From contig BTRK01000004.1 in assembly GCA_036245805.1 (NCBI GenBank), positions 33,031,541 through 33,095,540 of the forward strand: DNA of 64,000 nt, given 5' to 3'. This document shows, piece after piece, positions 12,701 to 24,205 of the stretch; position 1 is the stretch's first letter, and each line of letters opens with the position of its first letter. Made by a program: the position numbers and the translations under genes. The DNA comes from Pristionchus mayeri. Lineage: Eukaryota > Nematoda > Chromadorea > Rhabditida > Neodiplogasteridae. The notes beneath the pieces are model-generated. The model saw only the letters and a program-made list of their open reading frames with translations. It searched no databases and was not told the DNA's origin.

Positions 12701-15052
12701 TCGTCAGATTGCTCGCCACAGAATCCTCGGGAATACCGTAGATCCAGTCGAGAGTCGTTCTGCTAATCTTGAGATCTTTGGACCACTTGTTCCTGATAGT
12801 TTGGAGGACGATAGACGAGTCGATCTTCATCTCCAGAGCATCCATTTCGGCTTCATCTTCATGGGAAATGCTCTGGAGCAATTGCGAACCGAGTTGGAAC
12901 AGTTCATGAATGAGCTTGAGGTCTCCAGGCTGTCCATAAGTGATGAATTCTCCTAGCCGGTCCTTGATCCGCTCCACTTCGGCCGCGTCTAGTTCACGCA
13001 CGCGGTCGCGACGCGTCCGGAGCGCTGAGATGACGTCTGGACATCGCAGATGAGCTTGAGGTACTCGCTGCGCGGATCGAATTTCTCATTATTCTCCTAA
13101 TTCCCATCTCCATTGCCGACTGTACTCTTCGCACCTCCCTTGACAACTTTGGAACCTAAAAAGAAAATATGTTATGAGAAATTTTATATGCGCGTGCGTA
13201 GTTATATAATCATCATGTTTCGAAAAAAATCACTACCTGCAATTTTACGATCAAGAACAATGTTTCATTGCTTCCTACGTATGGTACATCTCAACTGCTC
13301 AACGGAAAAATTATAGGTGGGCACCATTGAAGCCAACTTCAAGACCCCACCTTTTTGGAACTCTGACCAAATGGGAAAATACATTTGTTCACGACCCCAT
13401 ACCTTTTGTGACCCTTGACCCCACCGGAATTCAGTTCTCAGCTTCAACCCCCCTGCTCACCTATGGGAAAAATTGAAAGTCAGAAAATAGTACAAAATAT
13501 AACGCACCTTTGTTCAAGTGTCCGAATGCAGCGAGAAAATCGAGTGTTTTGGAGGCATTGTTATTCTTCTCGTCTTCTTTCTCTTTTTCTCGTGAGATTG
13601 ATTCTGGAACACAAAAGTTACCTTTAATCGTAAACGATTAAAAATATAATACAACATGCCACGATCTACATGATTATTTTAATACGTCAAAGAACTTCAT
13701 AAATCTCATATTCAAAGAAACAAAAAAGAAACCCACCTAGTTCTTCTAGAATATCCAATAGTCTTTTATTGTCAGCCTTGTCCTTGAGAAAATCGAGAAT
13801 ATTCTCAGGTTCTCCGGTTTTCGTTTTTGTCTTCCTTTTGTCCTTTTTCTTTTTCGTATTTGGTTCTTTGCCCGCGAATTCATTGTACGCAGTCACTATA
13901 TCCTTCTCGGGCAGTCTTTCCAGTTTCTTTAGCACGTAATCCCTTCTCGAGGGCGGGAGATTGGGCGGCTCCACCTATAAGAACGAAAAAATGGGCACTT
14001 CTTTGATAGTGGGCCCACTCACAGTCTTCCCCTATTATTTCTCACCCCCTCCCCATCGCAAAGATATAGATACCTAGAAATGAAAGGAGTAGAGGGAGAA
14101 GGGGGGGGTGGGCCAATTATCCAAGAAGTGCGAAAAAATGGTCTATTTTTCGACCCGATAGTGATTGTAGTACTCAATGAGGCAAAAAACATGAAAAAAT
14201 AGTATTAAATTGAGCATTTAGCCCCAGCGCGAAGCGCCGGGGCAATTTTGGCCAGGAAACGAGAAATTCCCACAGTCGGAAAGGTTCCTGAGAGGGTAGG
14301 GTATCGATAACCGTTCAAACTCCAATCCAAGTATCCAGCTCTTGGGGATCTTGTGCAGGAACGTAAGAGATGCTAAATCCGACATTTCAAGTCTCTATCA
14401 CAACCGGTGCCTCAGGCTGACTCCACTTTTTGTAGCTTTCGTGGCGTCAAGAATGTTTGAGTTCGAGGCGCAAGCCTCGTAGAGAGACGTGCAATAGCTC
14501 ATTCGATAGAGCGTTCACGATAGCTCATTCACGGTTGCCCGCCTGGAGACTTTTCAGAATTGTGAAATTCCTACTGGAAAGGTGCGAAAATCGCCTTCAA
14601 AGTTTGAAATTTTGACCCTTGGCGGTTCGGGCACATTTTCGGCTATCCAAGCTCTCAATGGAAAATCCAAGTTCCTACCGACCTGCACTAGACTAATATT
14701 GATACGGAGAATCCAATGAGCTTAATTCCAAAAAGATCAGTTTCCATCTGTAGGTGCTGACGCCTTTCAAACATTTTCCCGCGCGAATTTATCCCTCTTC
14801 CTCCCCAGTCTCCCTCCCTCCCTCGCGCCTCTCTCGGCCAGGTCACAGGCCGTAAACACGAGTCGTTTCAAGTTGTCAACAGCCGTCGGGAACTAGATAC
14901 AAAGTTGAAGCTAGCGCAAAACAAGTACCATATTTGAAATCAGCATGCTAAATTACCCATGGCGGCATGATTTGTTGGGGTCGAACGGGCACTTTCAGAT
15001 TTGTCCCCTCTGGGTGTGGAAAGGGAGGAGGAGGTAATTGAAAGCTTCCCAT
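9733..15052 (-). pseudogene. UPF1-like SF1 helicase with several lesions
   Basis: Near-complete helicase paralogue. Proposed exons: 14957-15052 (starts MGSFQLPPPPFPHP right after TTTTTCAG), 13737-13974 (lysine-rich), 13508-13603, 12566-13155 (SPPGSG), 12296-12432 (GKTTVAAA, completing Walker A across a GC-AG intron), 12000-12164, 11773-11937 (charged, coiled), 11530-11683 (motif II, IIIDEASLLPEA), 11141-11359 (motif III, LIGDDRQLPP), 10825-10976, 10688-10762, 10488-10572 (TVDSAQ), 10183-10256 (GKESPIVILMTTRT), 9733-9871 (motif VI, CNVAVSRQQKALIILG). Lesions: an in-frame TAG near 13095, a one-base frame break near 13010-13030, and the acceptor before the last exon reads CCG where both paralogues have CAG. 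The helicase core is otherwise intact. Likely a young pseudogene, or sequence errors. Confidence 0.7.
13980..14950. other. Intron or spacer with GC hairpin
   Basis: No exon recognised. It contains a GC-rich hairpin at about 14221-14243 (GCCCCAGCGC, GAA loop, GCGCCGGGGC) and a tRNA D-arm-like string near 14491-14515 (TAGCTCATTCGATAGAGCG) without a matching B box. The rest is unassigned. Confidence 0.4.
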
Positions 15053-15203
15053 CTGAAAAACTATAAACTGGCCCACAGGGAAAATACGTATCAATTAGAG
15101 ATTAATCTCCCTATCTATTCAATGCACTAACAAGTAGAAAAGTAGAAAACGCTTGTAAGTAGAAAACGCTAATCACGAAAATAAATTAATCGCTCCGCGC
15201 CAG

Positions 15204-15613
15204 ATCCACCTTCCGTGGGAGGGTGGCGTATACTGGCTTTGCAAGCAAAGTCAACAGCTGAGTGAATTTTGGCAAAATATCAATTCAATAAAAGGAGTGA
15301 GATCCTATTACACAAAAAAATCTGTTCAATAAAAGTCCCGGGATTAACAGCCAAAATTCTCTCACTATTTTTGACAATCTCAATTACAATGTTATAATAA
15401 GAATTTTAAAAAAGTAAAATATTCAGATTTCTTAGTGAAATTTGAAAAAAATAGTGAGCTAATTTTGGACGTTAATCCCGGGACTTTTATTGAACTGATT
15501 TTTTGTGCAATAGGATCTCACTCCTTTTATTGAATTGATATTTTGCCAAAATTCACTCAGCTGTTGACATTGCTTGCAAAGCCAGGATACGCCATCTTCC
15601 CACGGAAGGTGGA
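15204..15613. mobile_element. 410-bp MITE-like palindromic element
   Basis: Terminal inverted repeats ATCCACCTTCCGTGGGA (15204-15220) and its complement (15597-15613) continue inward as ~150 bp imperfect arms around an AT-rich centre. No coding capacity. An ATTAAT string lies just outside the left end and overlaps the right end, so any target duplication is ambiguous. Confidence 0.75.
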
Positions 15614-15844
15614 TTAATGATTGATTTCACTCTTCGTCATGTAAATTCATACGATACAGCAAACAACTGTAGTCATTTTCTAGATCCGTGCCAGGCTTCC
15701 TCGTCCCCCCCCCCTATAGATGGGCGTGATCAAGCTTACTCCTTATTTCCATTACCCTGTCTTTACTTCCTGGATAACGTTCGGATGCCACCTCTACCCG
15801 CATGGGTATGTTGGCCGAGCCCTGTCCACAGATGAAGAGGCATG

Positions 15845-15975
15845 GTAATTCTATCGATAGATTGCGTGGCCTAGTGGTCTAATTGTAAGAGGATGTAAAT
15901 TTCATCCCATGGTATGGTGGGTTCGAGTCCCGGCTTAACTTTTGCTTAGCTTGTACATTTTTTTGACTGTACCGG
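15845..15975 (+). mobile_element. tRNA-like repeat
   Basis: A-box-like GTGGCCTAGTGG and B-box-like GGGTTCGAGTCCC at ~60 base spacing, followed by a GCTTAGCTTGTACA tail shared with the other copies in this window. Too irregular for a functional tRNA. A tRNA-derived interspersed repeat with possible internal RNA polymerase III promoter elements. Confidence 0.5.
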
Positions 15976-16003
15976 TCGGGGTTCGAACCCCAAACCAGAG
16001 ATG

Positions 16004-16262
16004 AAAAGGGTATCGCCGGATTCATGGCCGAGTGGTCTGAGGCGCTTGCATTTATGGAACATGGTAGGAAACGTGAGGTCTGGTTCGAATCCTGCCGAAC
16101 ATAAACACGTTTGCCAAGCTTAGAGGAATGTCTGGCTAACTACTCAAAATTGGGCAAAGGTTGCAAAAGGAATTGCACCGGGTGGGATTCGAATCACAGC
16201 CGGCGAATCATACCATGTCTCATAAATGCAAGCGCCTTAGACCACTAGGCCATGAACTCGAA
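16004..16262. mobile_element. Palindromic element with tRNA-like ends
   Basis: Left half (plus) has TGGCCGAGTGGTCTGAGGCG and GGTTCGAATCC. Right half (minus) has the same layout, GGCCTAGTGGTCTAAGGCG and GATTCGAATCCC. The halves meet tail to tail around a TTGCCAAGCTT motif. Sits at the 3' edge of the 16258-16527 exon and has probably disturbed its donor. Confidence 0.55.
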
Positions 16263-19200
16263 TGTCGTTCCAGCACATGTATTTCATATCTGCCCCAAAC
16301 CTTAGGATCTCCCGAAGGATTGATCCAATGGTAAGTCCTGACCATGGGCTTTTCATCTGTGGCAGAATGCTTACCGGGTACAGATGGGCTCCACTCGTTC
16401 TTTCCCTCATGGTCAAACGAACGATCGAGTGCTCCTTTCTACTGGTTTCATTGGGGAAGAGAGCATCGCGAACGAAGACAACCCAATTGATCATCGGAGT
16501 AATCGCTGTTTCGCCACCACCTCTGATCTGAAATAAACACAAACTTTACCAGTTATGTAGGGTATAATTTTAAAATTTGCAGTCAGATGTCGGTACTTTA
16601 TGGTGAACATATAAAAATTATTTGGAGATAAGTAAACAATAAAATTACATGGATAAATAATATAATCAAATAGAAAGAAATCTTATAAAAATTCTACGTT
16701 ATAATCAGAATAAACCCACATTTTTGGTGATATACGCCAGGCCTTCCTCAATCCCTTGTCTGACTTCGATCTTCTCGATTAACTTCGCTTCCCGCTCCAC
16801 TCCGTACTTCTCCTGGCAAAATTTTACGGCAAAATATCGATTCGAGAGTTGATCGGCATCGGGAACTCGGAATAAATCGCCCTCGAAGGTACCGTAGCGA
16901 AAGGAACGGCGAGAAATCGAAGGTCTGAGCGATCTGAAAGACAGTTTTAAAAAGTGAAAACATGCCAATACCAAGATATTCAAACAAGTAGTCTGATAGA
17001 TCCACAGACTATGCATATTGTTTAAAAACATGCCATTTAATAAATTAGAATTTTCCACATTTTTGTATAATTTTAGGATCAACGTCCCATGATCTACCTG
17101 GCAAGAACAATTCGAAGTGAATTTCCTCCAGAAGCGCGAATGAATTCTTGATGACATCAATATATCGGTAGATCATGGGACGGGAGCGAGAAGGGCGAGT
17201 GGAAAGGCGAGATATATCGGCTGAAGAGAATACAAAACGTTTTTCCACGTCAAGTAATTTCACATATCACAGTCAAAAGAGGACTACCATTGGAGACGTA
17301 GACCGTCTGCTTAAAAGAGCGACTATCTGAGAGGATTAAGCGTGTGCCGTACAACGAAAAATAAAGTCCCAATATGAAGAGTGTTCTAGGGGTAACTTTT
17401 CACGTAGAGTTCGAAAATCGACCCTAGAAAGCTGTATCTCTGACTCCTCATTTCCTGTGTCGCGCTATACCTGGGTGGTCGGTTTTTGTAACTTTTGAAC
17501 GGCTCATCCAAACCCCATAAATGTATAGTTATTCTGAAATAAATCGACGAAATGAGCATTTTTACTGCTAGAAGTGAAGTTCAAACTCATCTGTGAAAAA
17601 AGTTTAGGTAATTTGAATTCTCAAATTGTCTGCCCCGAAACCTTATTCTCTGAATGCCCCTTTTTGAACGTGTTCATTGGATTCCACGTGAAAAGTTACC
17701 CCTAGGTACATCTTTTCGTTCCAAAAGAGTGGGATACATGGGGTTTGGCGCTTCGAGGGAAACGAAGTTTTGTACAATCTCAGTATAAATATGTATTTTT
17801 CACGCGAACCATACTGATTTCAGATCATTATTGAACAAATATTTACTATAATAGAATGGAGAAGTATGATTACGCTGAAAAATGCGGAGTTTCACTCATT
17901 CCTAAAAATCGATTTTCTAAACTTCGAAAAATCTCCATTTTGGACGTTGCTAACTTTAAAAATACAATTGAAATCTCGCAAGTTCAAGGTAATTCGTATA
18001 ATAAGTACCGAAGTAAATGAGAAAAAGTTGTATTTAGGCTCCCACACATTGTGATTTTTGAAATATTCTTGCATGGAAACGCTGCTTTGAGAGTGTGTAA
18101 AAATAATTTATGAAAATTCAATATGTATTTTCGAGGGGATTCGACTAATTTCAGGCCTAAGACAATGTTGACATATAAGGTGATTTGTAAACGCGTGCGT
18201 TCTTTCAAATTTCAACGATCCAAAAAATATCAAAATTTTTAGCATGTGAAAACCGAAATTTGGAAAACAACGCATAACCCACTCTAATCAATGCCAATCG
18301 AGAAATCTCGTGTTCAAAAACAATAATACATGAAAATTGCTCAAAATGTTACGAAAATCCTTTCGAAATATAATTTATTTCTAATCCGGAACCTTAAAAA
18401 TCGCATGTTCATGCAAGAATATTTCAAAAATCACAAAGTGTGGGAGCCCCTATACAACTTTTTCTCATTTACTTCGATACATATTTTAAGAATTACTTCG
18501 AACTTGCGAGATTTCAATTGTATTTTTAAAGTTAGCAACGTCCAAAATGGAGATTTTTCAAAGTTTAGAAAATCGATTTTTAGGAATAAGTGAAACTCCG
18601 CATTTTTCAGCGTAATCATACTTCTCCATTCTAGAAAAGTAAATATTTGTTCAATAATGATCTGAAATCATTATGGTTCGCCTGAAAAATATATATTTAT
18701 ACTGAGATTGTACACAACTTCGTTTCCCTCGAAGCGGGAAACCCCATGCATCCCACTCTTTTGGAACGAAAAGATGTACCTAGGGGTAACTTTTCACGTG
18801 GAATCCAATGAACACGTTCAAAAAGGGGCATTCAGAGGATAAGGTTTCGGGACAAAAGTGAAAAAAGTTTAGGTCATTGGAATTTTGAAAATGTGTGTCC
18901 CGAAACCTTATCCTCTGAATGCCCCTTTTTGAACGTGTTCATTGGATTCCACGTGAAAAGTTACCCCTAGGTACATCTTTTCGTTCCAAAAGAGTGGGAT
19001 GCATGGGGTTTCCCGCTTCGAGGGAAACGAAGTTGTGTACAATCTCAGTATAAATATATATTTTTCAGGCGAACCATAATGATTTCAGATCATTATTGAA
19101 CAAATATTTACTTTTCTAGAATGGAGAAGTATGATTACGCTGAAAAATGCGGAGTTTCACTCATTCCTAAAAATCGATTTTCTAAACTTTGAAAAATCTC

Positions 19201-21145
19201 CATTTTGGACGTTGCTAACTTTAAAAATACAATTGAAATCTCGCAAGTTCGAAGTAATTCTTAAAATATGTATCGAAGTAAATGAGAAAAAGTTGTATAG
19301 GGGCTCCCACACTTTGTGATTTTTGAAATATTCTTGCATGAACATGCGATTTTTAAGGTTCCGGATTAGAAATAAATTATATTTCGAAAGGATTTTCGTA
19401 ACATTTTGAGCAATTTTCATGTATTATTGTTTTTGAACACGAGATTTCTCGATTGGCATTGATTAGAGTGGGTTATGCGTTGTTTTCCAAATTTCGGTTT
19501 TCACATGCTAAAAATTTTGATATTTTTTGGATCGTTGAAATGTGAAAGAACGCACGCGTTTACAAATCACCTTATATGTCAACATTGTCTTAGGCCTGAA
19601 ATTAGTCGAATCCCCTCGAAAATACATATTGAATTTTCATAAATTATTTTTACACACTCTCAAAGCAGCGTTTCCATGCAAGAATATTTCAAAAATCACA
19701 ATGTGTGGGAGCCTAAATACAACTTTTTCTCATTTACTTCGGTACTTATTATACGAATTACCTTGAACTTGCGAGATTTCAATTGTATTTTTAAAGTTAG
19801 CAACGTCCAAAATGGAGATTTTTCGAAGTTTAGAAAATCGATTTTTAGGAATGAGTGAAACTCCGCATTTTTCAGCGTAATCATACTTCTCCATTCTATT
19901 ATAGTAAATATTTGTTCAATAATGATCTGAAATCAGTATGGTTCGCGTGAAAAATACACATTTATACTGAGATTGTACAAAACTTCGTTTCCCTCGAAGC
20001 GCCAAACCCCATGCATCCCACTCTTTTGGAACGAAAAGATGTACCTAGGGGTAACTTTTCACGTGGAATCCAATGAACACGTTCAAAAAGGGGCATTCAG
20101 AGGATAAGGTTTCGGGGCAGACAATTTGAGAATTCAAATTACCTAAACTTTTTTCACAGATGAGTTTGAACTTCACTTCTAACAGTAAAAACTCTTATTT
20201 CGTCGAGTTATTTCAGAATTACTATACATTTATGGGGTTTGGATGAGCCGTTCAAAAGTTACAAAAACCGACCACCCAGGTATAGCGCGACACAGGAAAT
20301 GAGGGGTCATAGATACGGCTTTCTAAGGTCGTTTTTCGAACTCTACGTGAAAAGTCAATCTAGCAAAAAAACTTCAAAAATAACTTTTTCTGAATGATTC
20401 CACGTCACTCAATCGAATTGTCTCGTGCAGTTCTACTTCTCTCCTGAAAATTATTTATACAGTTCAGAATATATCATGAGTCACCACACGGCTTACCTCT
20501 TTTGGTTGCCCGTATTCTGATTAGCAGTGTCTGAAAAAATATTGGAAAAATACTATATTCAGACTCAAAGGATGCCATAATGCAACCTTGAAGTTTCATC
20601 GAGTACACTGATTACTTTCTCTTCTCTAAAAATAACCACATATGCGCACCATGTATAAATCTCTTTATCTACATTGAGCAATACTCACTCTTCCCTCCAG
20701 GACGGAGTATTCCGCCACGACTATTCGTATCAGAAGGCCTTGGAAGACCTGCAAATTGAAAATGAACGGATGAATATTGAGCTTTATAAATTTACGAACA
20801 AAAACAATAAGAAGCAATAAGGATCAATCATGAAAAGAGCACTTACCCGTTTCTCCACGCGCGAGAGGTCTCTGCAGTTGCCAATCTTGGTCGTATACGG
20901 AAGGCGCCTGCTCGTTTGACGGGATCTTTGATGTGCGATCGGGAGGGGGATCCCTCGCTCGGTAGAGATTGAGCTTACGCCAAGGATGCTCGCGAGACAC
21001 GACGGGATTACTAAAAACGACTAATATTCACAAGAAACTAAAACAAACTCAACGAAATAAATAGTTACCTGAGAATGGTCTTGAGAATGGAGTGATCAGC
21101 ATCGAGTGGAACGATGATCAAGCCGTTTGAAAAGTCCTCCGCCAT
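16258..21145 (-). CDS. N-terminal gene or segment paired with the minus-strand helicase
   Basis: Unrecognised protein. Proposed exons: 21069-21145 (starts MAEDFSNGLIIVPLDADH directly after TTTTCAG), 20847-21010, 20689-20748, 20497-20530 (NQNTGNQKR), 16720-16933 (RRSFRYGTFEGDLFRVPDAD, then RYFAVKFCQEKYGVE) and 16258-16527 (ITPMINWVVFVRDALFPNE, ending FGADMKYMCWNDIR). The first two exons match the divergent plus-strand gene at 21641 and 21918 residue by residue in places (VVEDFPNGLVFVR there), so both loci share this module upstream of helicase exons. Whether it is the helicase N-terminus or a separate gene is open, because the helicase exon at 15052 also begins with ATG after an acceptor. The fourth intron carries the 3 kb palindrome. 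Confidence 0.5.
17395..20355. mobile_element. Three-kb foldback, itself made of two foldbacks
   Basis: Base 17395 pairs with 20355 (centre 18875). Each half is again palindromic: about 17630-18855 and 18895-20120, with arms containing TACATCTTTTCGTTCC and a block around ATTTTGGACGTTGCTAAC. One ~500 bp sequence therefore appears four times in alternating orientation. Similarity to the inner part of the 4000-9585 palindrome extends left of the symmetric region to ~17318. No transposase. Lies in an intron of the minus-strand gene. Confidence 0.8.
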
Positions 21146-21640
21146 CTGAAAATGTGCATTCTTGATTACTCGAGAAAGAACATCAAAAAGAGCACGCGGA
21201 TCACGCATAAATAGCACAATAAATTAATAATTGATTCAATTAGGAAAAAAGTTTAGGAAAGCAAATTATTGCAAATACACTACTTATGAAAGATCACAAA
21301 TTAGCGTAAGCAACTTCGCAGTTCTGTTTCCGGCTGTGACAGAAAATGCGAAAATAGATTTTTAAATTAGTTTATTTTTATATTTTTATATTAATTTTGC
21401 CTTTTCACACCAGGTCCTGTGTTCCACAAAAGTATTTCGATAGCGAGTCTCTGTTTTCCCGCTATTTCGTTAACACTATTCTGCGGTCGCATGAATTATT
21501 TCCGTTGCTCTTGATTGTGAGGCACGATAGTTGCTACTTCTTGTTTCGTTTAGCGAATATTTGTTCGCTTTTCTCCAGCACTGCAAAGGGAGACTTTATA
21601 TTCCGTAAATTTTCGGCATTTCGCAATCAATTCTTTACAG
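21146..21640. other. Divergent intergenic region
   Basis: About 500 AT-rich bases between the minus-strand gene starting at 21145 and the plus-strand paralogue whose first recognised exon begins at 21641. A shared promoter region by position only; no TATA box or other element is convincing. An upstream exon of the plus-strand gene may be hidden here. Confidence 0.4.
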
Positions 21641-24039
21641 GTGGTTGAGGACTTCCCAAACGGACTGGTTTTCGTTCGTCTTCCTCCAGATGATCCTTGG
21701 AAGACAAGGTTACTGTCCTCATTTTTTTTGCTTTTCGAAGAGGAAGAACGTGTCCTGAACATTTAATAGCTTTTGTTGATTTACGTCTACGTTTCGCACG
21801 TTACGGCTTTCAAAGTGTGCAAAAAGGTCCATTTCACATTCAGACAATCGTAAACACGTCTCCCTACACACTTACCGTTAGATTTAAACTTCCGTTTCGA
21901 TATAATTTATTGTTTAGTGCTGCTGCTAGCCGGCTGGAACACCCGTTTCGCTCGCTTTTCTTTCCGAGGAAAATCGTGCCCGCCACCACCACCAAAGTAC
22001 CCGAGAGTGTGAGCCCTCCCGAGCTCTACAAAAAGCTCACACTGAGAGTGCCCCGCGAGTGCTTCGATAAGAGAAGGTGAGAATTTCTTTGCCTATTATA
22101 ATTTTATATATTAATGGTAGCAGTGTAATGATAATTTAGGGACTAGAGTTAAAACAAGAGTATTACTTACTTGGAGAGCACAAGGAAATGCACTAGGGAA
22201 ACCTCCTTTTATATTCAGTGTTTATTATTTTATTTTTACAACCATTATTGTGTAAATAATTGCAGAAATATCGAAGTGCACGAAACGGTTCGTCTACAGG
22301 ATGTGGAGGCATTCAGATTCAGTCAGTTATTGTCATTATGTATCCAGTAGAATCTCATTGCTTCTCCCATTGCATTCCAAATGAGTACGTCGACAAAAAA
22401 GAGAATAGTACTTTGGTATCGAATGATACCAACGTACGAGCTTTCGATTTCTGTTTTAAACAGTTGTAGAAATAGCATATTTGTGAAAGTATAGAGAACA
22501 TGTACTCTCCGTTGTTCAGGTTGTTCAGAGTAAAAATGTTGACAAACACTGTTCCTCTCTCTCTCTTTTCATCCTGGTTCTGTGGACATGCTTTGAACTT
22601 AATTAGAACACAATAATGTGCATTCAAATGCTTCAGAAACATCCGAATCCGCCAAGAGATCGATTGCAGCAGAAGGAAAGGATCAGACTCTACCGATGAC
22701 TAATAATGCATTTTTCACTGGTTAGTCTGTGTTTTTTAATATATTTATTTTTTTTCAACATTATTTCTAGACTTATAAAATTTTAGAATTTTAAATGGCA
22801 AATCTCTAACATCTCCCCCACTGCCTTCCTCATTCGATCCCCTCTCTTCGTCGATCGGGATTCTCAACGAGTCAATACCATTGTTAGAGTGTGGATGAGA
22901 GCGGGAGCAGCGGCGCATATCTATCCCATCGAACCACTCCGTAATGCAGAGAGAACCAGAGGAGGCAAGCAAGGTGATACTTCTGATTCGAGATCTATGC
23001 TAAATGAAAATGTATGGTAAGCTCTGATGGCACTAGGTCGGATGAGAACCGCCGTATGAGAACCCATCGGATGGGAACCAAAAAGGTACCCTCCAGGATG
23101 TTCACAGTATGTTCCGAAAGTGTCAAACATGCTTCTGGGAATGTCCTACAGAAGGGTTCATTTTTTTATTCTCATCCCGCGTAGTACCGATCTGATAGGT
23201 TTCTCATTGCGGAACGCTTCCTACTCTAAAGATATTATAATTCGTTTTTGCATGAGTAAACATATAACAATTACGAGCCCCGGATCTGCTCGTTAGCTAG
23301 GCGAAAGATGTTGAAATTATTTGCTTGCGATTATATTTATTCAACATGCCTGTTGAAATACTAATTTCAGCTAGCAACATTCGGGGCGGTATGCAGAAAC
23401 CGGACGACTACTTCTCGCGCGTCCGCGATATCCGCACGTCCGCGCAATGCGAGGCACGAGTCGTCTCGCGCGTACTCGCGCTCACGCGCGAGGAGACGGA
23501 GCGTATCAAGGACCGACAGGGGCCATTCGATTCTTTTGGCCAGCTGGGCGACGTAGAGCTCATGGACGAGCTGTTCCGACTGGACTGCCGCCTGCGTGAG
23601 ATTGAAGCGCGTGGCGCGGATGCTGACGCGGACGCGGGAGAAATGTGCATGGACGAGTCGGTCATCCTCAAGTCGCTCCTTGCTGTTCCGCTGAACACGT
23701 ACAGAGGCCCGTTGCTCGAGGCGATCTTTGGCCGCGGAGAGTCCGCGCCGCTCGCGGATCCGCCAGTGAGCGAACGCGGATCATGCGTAGGAGGGCTGCG
23801 ATTCAACGCGGATCAGATCCGCGCCCTCCACCTCTATACAATGGCTGCAGCACCGCGCATCTTCTGCATTCGCTCGCCTCCTGGGTCGGGTAAGCAAATA
23901 ATCACTTCCAATCTTGTGATCTAATCGAGAATAAAATGTGAGAATATCGGGTATTTACCACTCACTAAATTACTAATTTTCTGCGAACTCCTGGTGTAGG
24001 CTTTGCGTACTCAGGCAACTCGATTTGAATCTAATTAGA

Positions 24040-24205
24040 AAGAATGCCACATTTGAATCTAATTAGATGATCTTTGGATCTAATTTGAATCAAATTACAT
24101 TGCAAGCATCAAATCGAAGAATTTTGGATATATTTTCAATTCAATATGACTTGAATCTAATTAGACGATTTTTGAATCTAATTTGAATCTAATTGGATTC
24201 CGAAA
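24040..24205 (+). repeat. Imperfect short repeat of GAATCTAATTAGA type
   Basis: Several degenerate copies of a 10-14 base motif (TTGAATCTAATTAGA, TTTGAATCTAATTTG) in the intron where a helicase exon appears to be missing. Confidence 0.6.

Noticed and set aside
14221..14243. GC hairpin as a Helitron 3' end
   Set aside because: No CTRR at the expected distance on either strand and no matching TC terminus nearby.
16018..16105. Functional tRNA-Ser/Leu gene
   Set aside because: Good A and B boxes, but no convincing acceptor stem or anticodon arm, and it is half of an inverted element.
23645..23893. Alternative frames and an antisense 132-residue frame at the helicase N-terminal exon
   Set aside because: GC-rich shadows of the exon encoding ERIKDRQGPF...SPPGSG, which aligns with the minus-strand paralogue.
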